Shown: positions 6,533 through 8,606 of the stretch, piece by piece
Layout of the letters: each line of letters begins with the position of its first letter
Position numbering within the stretch: the stretch's first letter is position 1
NCBI GenBank assembly: GCA_038880255.1
Contig: JAVZSA010000046.1
Coordinates: 1-8,606 of the forward strand
DNA: 8,606 nt
Reading direction: 5' to 3'
Source: ARK-15 sp038880255
Lineage (GTDB): Archaea; Thermoplasmatota; Thermoplasmata; Thermoplasmatales; ARK-15
Notes under the pieces: generated by a model
Database searches by the model: none
Told to the model about the DNA's origin: nothing
The model's input: only the letters and a program-made list of their open reading frames with translations
Program-made: the position numbers and the translations under genes

Positions 6533-6731
6533 AATTATTCCCCAGCAGAAACAACGGATATCATCGTTTCAAGCCGTCTGACCCTTCTGCTGGGGCTTAT
6601 GGGGGATCCTGCTGGACAGAACTTCACAGTGCGATGACACATCGCCCTCATACTGTGGCCCAGGATCCTCCTATTGGTTCCTGATGTCAAGACACATCAT
6701 CTTTCTGTGTCTCTTCCTTAACAGGAACCAA
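6533..6731 (-). ncRNA. Three-hairpin H/ACA guide sRNA (candidate)
   Basis: About 51% G+C by my count over 6541-6720, against about 20% in the 60 nt to its left. On the minus strand three stem-loops follow one another. Hairpin A: GGUUCCUG (6729-6722) with CAGGAACC (6683-6676), upper stem AGACACA/UGUGUCU, apical loop GAAAGAUGA, then A-AUA. Hairpin B: GGAUCCUG (6668-6661) with CAGGAUCC (6611-6604), then AUA at 6600-6598. Hairpin C: CCCCAGCAGAA (6595-6585) with UUCUGCUGGGG (6550-6540), upper stem ACGG/CCGU, loop containing GAAACGAUGA, then A-AUA. In A and C the loops have the GA...GA arrangement of L7Ae-binding kink-loops, and the pocket lies 14-15 nt from the ANA box. These are the hallmarks of archaeal H/ACA pseudouridylation guides. 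Hairpin B is irregular. The plus strand lacks ANA boxes after the stems. The ends are estimated. Confidence 0.75.
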
Positions 6732-6740
6732 TTAAAATTA

Positions 6741-6758
6741 TTTATACTAAGTATAAAA
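6741..6758 (-). promoter_or_regulatory. TATA box of the H/ACA-like RNA within an inverted repeat
   Basis: On the minus strand TTTTATA (6758-6752) is centred about 26 nt before 6729-6731, where hairpin A begins, matching archaeal promoter spacing. The element lies in a perfect inverted repeat, TTTATAC-TAA-GTATAAA (6741-6757), so a second TATA-like box faces the other way. Confidence 0.55.
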
Positions 6759-6924
6759 TCTTTTACATTAATTTTAAATTGTAATTTCCCTGCAAAATGA
6801 TCTATCCTGAAAAGTTCCTGTGTAATAATATAATTTTTCTCATTATTTAGATTTTTAATGTTTGATACAGTTCACTAAATTTGTATTGATTTTAATCCAA
6901 ATATTTTCATTGCGATTAACTTCA
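6759..6924. other. AT-rich spacer between the serS stop and the sRNA promoter
   Basis: No coding frame of note, no repeat and no clear RNA structure were seen. It presumably holds the 3' untranslated end and terminator of serS, but no strong T-run on the minus strand stands out. Confidence 0.5.
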
Positions 6925-8256
6925 TTATTTTTTATCCATTATTATATGATCTTTACCGAAATATTTTGCAAGTGGTTCAGGGATTTTTATAATATTATTT
7001 TCCTGATGGTTTTCCAATATTGCAACAATTGTTCTTGTTGTTGCCACTGCAGTACTGTTCAATGTATGTGGATAATAATTTTCAGATTTACCCCTTACCC
7101 TAATGTTTAGCCTTCTTGATTGATAATCTCGAACATTGCTTGCACTTACCACTTCCCTGAATTTTCCCTGTGCAGGCATCCAAACCTCAATATCATATTT
7201 TTTTGAAGCCACATTTCCCATATCGCCACTGCATATGTTTATAACTCTGTAGGGTAATTCTAACTTTTGATAAATTTCCTCCGCATTTCTTAAAATTTCC
7301 TCATGAAATTTTTTAGAATCTTCAGGATTACAAAATATAAATTGCTCAATTTTATTAAATTGATGGACCCTGAATATGCCCTTTGTATCCTTTCCATGAG
7401 CACCAGCTTCTCTCCTAAAACATGGAGAAATACCCGCGTACTTTAATGGTAATATGTTTTCTTCCAATATTTCATCCATATGGTATGCTGCAATTGGATG
7501 CTCTGAGGTAGCAATAAGATAAAGGTCTTCATTCTCCACCTTGTAAATTGTATCCTCAAATGTGTTAAGGTCAGTTGCACCTTCCATTGCCCTTCTTGTA
7601 AGCATGAATGGTGGTTCAACAGGTATGAACCCCTTTTCAATTAAATGATCAAGTGCAAACATTTCAAGGGCGATTTCCAATTTTACCAAATCCTTTTTTA
7701 GATAGTAAAATCTGGATCCTGCCACTTTTCCAGCCCTTAATGTATCTGCAAAATCAAATTTTTCAATTAGATCAGTATGACTCATGGGTCTATTCTCAAT
7801 TAAAATATATTCCATACTATTTTTTGATTCTCTGAGAAAGTTATCGAGATCTTCCTTTGCTACCTTTGCCTTTCCCCAATACCTTATTGGAACGTTGTCA
7901 TTTTCATCTTTACCATATGGTACATCATCATCAAGAATATTAGGTAAGTTCCAAAGTAATGAATCTCTCTTTTCCTTTACCTCATTTACAATCTTTTCAA
8001 TTTTTTCTATATCATCATTTATTTTCTTTACCTCTTCTTTTAGATTATCTGTTTCCATCCCTTTTTTTATTTTGTCTGAAATTTCCAAAATTTTCCTATT
8101 TTTTAAATTTCTTAGTTTCTCAAGAACCTGTAAATTTTGCCTCCAAATTTTATCAAGTTCAATGATTTTATCCACATCTTCTGGATTGAGATTTCTTCTT
8201 CTTTGACTTTCCTTTACAATTTCTGGATTATTTCTTATTAGATTAATATCCAACAT
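6925..8256 (-). CDS. serS: Seryl-tRNA synthetase (canonical class II type)
   Basis: A 443-aa enzyme that charges tRNA-Ser (and tRNA-Sec where present) with serine. The N-terminal part to about residue 105 is a charged helical hairpin (long coiled coil) that contacts the tRNA variable arm. The catalytic domain has the serine-binding loop TSEHP at 250-254, motif 2 CFRREAGAHG from 279 with the following FRVHQFNKIEQF, and motif 3 LNSTAVATTRTIVAILE at 399-415. It is the common bacterial/archaeal/eukaryotic form, not the rare methanogen-type SerRS with its different N-domain and zinc site. Length is normal. The ATG at 8256 has no SD; a TATA-like stretch about 28 nt upstream suits a leaderless mRNA. 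It is divergent from ftsZ. Confidence 0.97.
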   Translation of the reverse strand: MLDINLIRNNPEIVKESQRRRNLNPEDVDKIIELDKIWRQNLQVLEKLRNLKNRKILEISDKIKKGMETDNLKEEVKKINDDIEKIEKIVNEVKEKRDSLLWNLPNILDDDVPYGKDENDNVPIRYWGKAKVAKEDLDNFLRESKNSMEYILIENRPMSHTDLIEKFDFADTLRAGKVAGSRFYYLKKDLVKLEIALEMFALDHLIEKGFIPVEPPFMLTRRAMEGATDLNTFEDTIYKVENEDLYLIATSEHPIAAYHMDEILEENILPLKYAGISPCFRREAGAHGKDTKGIFRVHQFNKIEQFIFCNPEDSKKFHEEILRNAEEIYQKLELPYRVINICSGDMGNVASKKYDIEVWMPAQGKFREVVSASNVRDYQSRRLNIRVRGKSENYYPHTLNSTAVATTRTIVAILENHQENNIIKIPEPLAKYFGKDHIIMDKK

Positions 8257-8277
8257 ACTGCTCGAAATTAAGCTTTT

Positions 8278-8290
8278 AATACATAAAAAT
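8278..8290 (-). promoter_or_regulatory. Possible TATA box of serS
   Basis: The minus strand reads AATTTTTATGTATT about 28 nt upstream of the serS ATG, with no SD between, consistent with a leaderless or near-leaderless transcript. Support is spacing and composition only. Confidence 0.4.
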
Positions 8291-8314
8291 TTTTTGAAGA
8301 ATATGGTATTTTAA

Positions 8315-8330
8315 GCGAAATATTTATATA
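8315..8330 (+). promoter_or_regulatory. BRE and TATA box of ftsZ
   Basis: GCGAAA followed directly by TATTTATATA is a strong archaeal BRE/TATA pair. The start would fall near 8350, giving a leader of about 30 nt that holds the SD AAGGAGGT. Confidence 0.65.
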
Positions 8331-8366
8331 TGACAAAATAAATATCTTGTCTGACAATAATATGAC

Positions 8367-8374
8367 AAGGAGGT
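8367..8374 (+). promoter_or_regulatory. Strong SD of ftsZ
   Basis: AAGGAGGT lies 8 nt before the ATG at 8383. It is close to a perfect anti-SD complement and the strongest in the window, which fixes the ftsZ start. Confidence 0.8.
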
Positions 8375-8382
8375 AAATATAT

Positions 8383-8606
8383 ATGAAGAGTATAATTAAA
8401 AATGCTTTAGGAGGCGATCCAGAAACATTCGTTAGACAGCCAGTACAAGAGCAAACACAGCAGCAGGCACAGCAAATAGTATCTCCAGATGATGAAGAAT
8501 TGAAAAAGCTTGTGGAACAATTGAAGGTAAATATAAAGATTGTAGGGTGTGGTGGTGGTGGGTCAAACACAATAACAAGGCTAACAGATTCTGGTATTTA
8601 TGGAGC
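8383..8606 (+). CDS. ftsZ: Cell division protein FtsZ, N-terminal part (cut by the window edge)
   Basis: 74 complete codons are visible before the window ends. The protein opens with a short helix-like MKSIIKNALGGDPE, a glutamine-rich segment (QPVQEQTQQQAQQ, residues 19-31), an acidic SPDDEELKKLVEQL helix, and then the first strand and nucleotide-binding loop of FtsZ, IKIVGCGGGGSNTITRL (about 51-67), followed by GIYGA. FtsZ is the tubulin-like GTPase that assembles the division ring at midcell. The IVGCGGGGSNT sequence is typical of archaeal FtsZ, where bacteria usually have GVGGGG.N. The GTP signature GGGTG.G and T7 loop lie beyond the edge. It is transcribed divergently from serS from its own promoter. 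The glutamine-rich linker is of unknown function; archaea often have two FtsZ paralogues, and which one this is cannot be told from the fragment. Confidence 0.95.
   Translation, partial: MKSIIKNALGGDPETFVRQPVQEQTQQQAQQIVSPDDEELKKLVEQLKVNIKIVGCGGGGSNTITRLTDSGIYG

Noticed and set aside
6676..6731. Hairpin A pairing with the archaeal 23S segment that, from memory, contains GAUGUCGGC followed by UCUUCC
   Set aside because: The two halves match the pocket arms, but the target would need three extra bases between them, which the H/ACA geometry (two unpaired bases) does not allow. A real search is needed.
6796..6815. Possible C/D box sRNA (AATGATC ... CTGA) in the serS downstream spacer
   Set aside because: The C-box match is poor, the C-to-D distance is far too short and there is no terminal stem.
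6862..7110. 82-aa plus-strand frame overlapping the 3' end of serS
   Set aside because: Largely antisense to the conserved serS motif 3 region, with low-complexity Phe/Ile/Cys content and no RBS.
7784..8206. 140-aa plus-strand frame inside serS
   Set aside because: Antisense shadow of the serS coiled-coil region; Ser/Phe-rich composition mirrors Lys/Glu codons on the other strand.
8268..8570. 100-aa minus-strand frame with many cysteines opposite the start of ftsZ
   Set aside because: It is antisense to the clear ftsZ start and to the serS/ftsZ promoters; its composition is what antisense of a Gln/Gly-rich segment gives, and no RBS supports it.

Overview
The window comes from an AT-rich archaeon, most likely a euryarchaeon and possibly in or near the Thermoplasmata; this placement is an inference. 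The archaeal signs are TATA boxes about 26 nt upstream of starts (two preceded by GCGAAA, a plausible BRE), apparently leaderless genes beside genes with GGTGAT-type Shine-Dalgarno (SD) sites, an archaeal-type FtsZ N-terminus, paired TldD/TldE proteins, a four-CBS-domain protein and an H/ACA guide RNA with kink-loops. No insertion sequence, CRISPR repeat or tRNA was seen.

Left part (1-2435). A truncated minus-strand gene at the left edge (1-320) reads as the N-terminal half of Cas6, so a CRISPR-Cas locus probably continues outside the window. Next come a small PRC-barrel protein (+), a 2H-type RNA cyclic phosphodiesterase ThpR (-), and a two-gene unit of gcvH and rlmE (+).

Middle (2428-6478). 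Four minus-strand genes are packed tightly: a 65-aa four-cysteine zinc protein, a protein with four CBS domains and a C-terminal HPF/RaiA-like domain, the metalloprotease TldD, and its partner TldE. The zinc and CBS genes overlap by ATGA. The other two junctions have SD sites that contain the upstream stop codon. The set looks like one energy- or nucleotide-sensing ribosome-hibernation and peptidase operon.

Right part (6479-8606). A GC-rich island in an AT-rich gap folds on the minus strand into three consecutive stem-loops, each followed by AUA. It is best read as a three-hairpin H/ACA (pseudouridylation guide) sRNA with its own TATA box. Seryl-tRNA synthetase (-) follows, then, divergently, the start of ftsZ (+) with a strong promoter and SD.

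Functionally the window is mostly housekeeping: translation and RNA modification (RlmE, SerRS, H/ACA RNA, ThpR), ribosome hibernation (CBS-HPF) and cell division (FtsZ, possibly the PRC-barrel protein). The least described parts are the three-hairpin guide RNA, the zinc protein/CBS-HPF pair linked to TldD/E, and the edge of the CRISPR locus.
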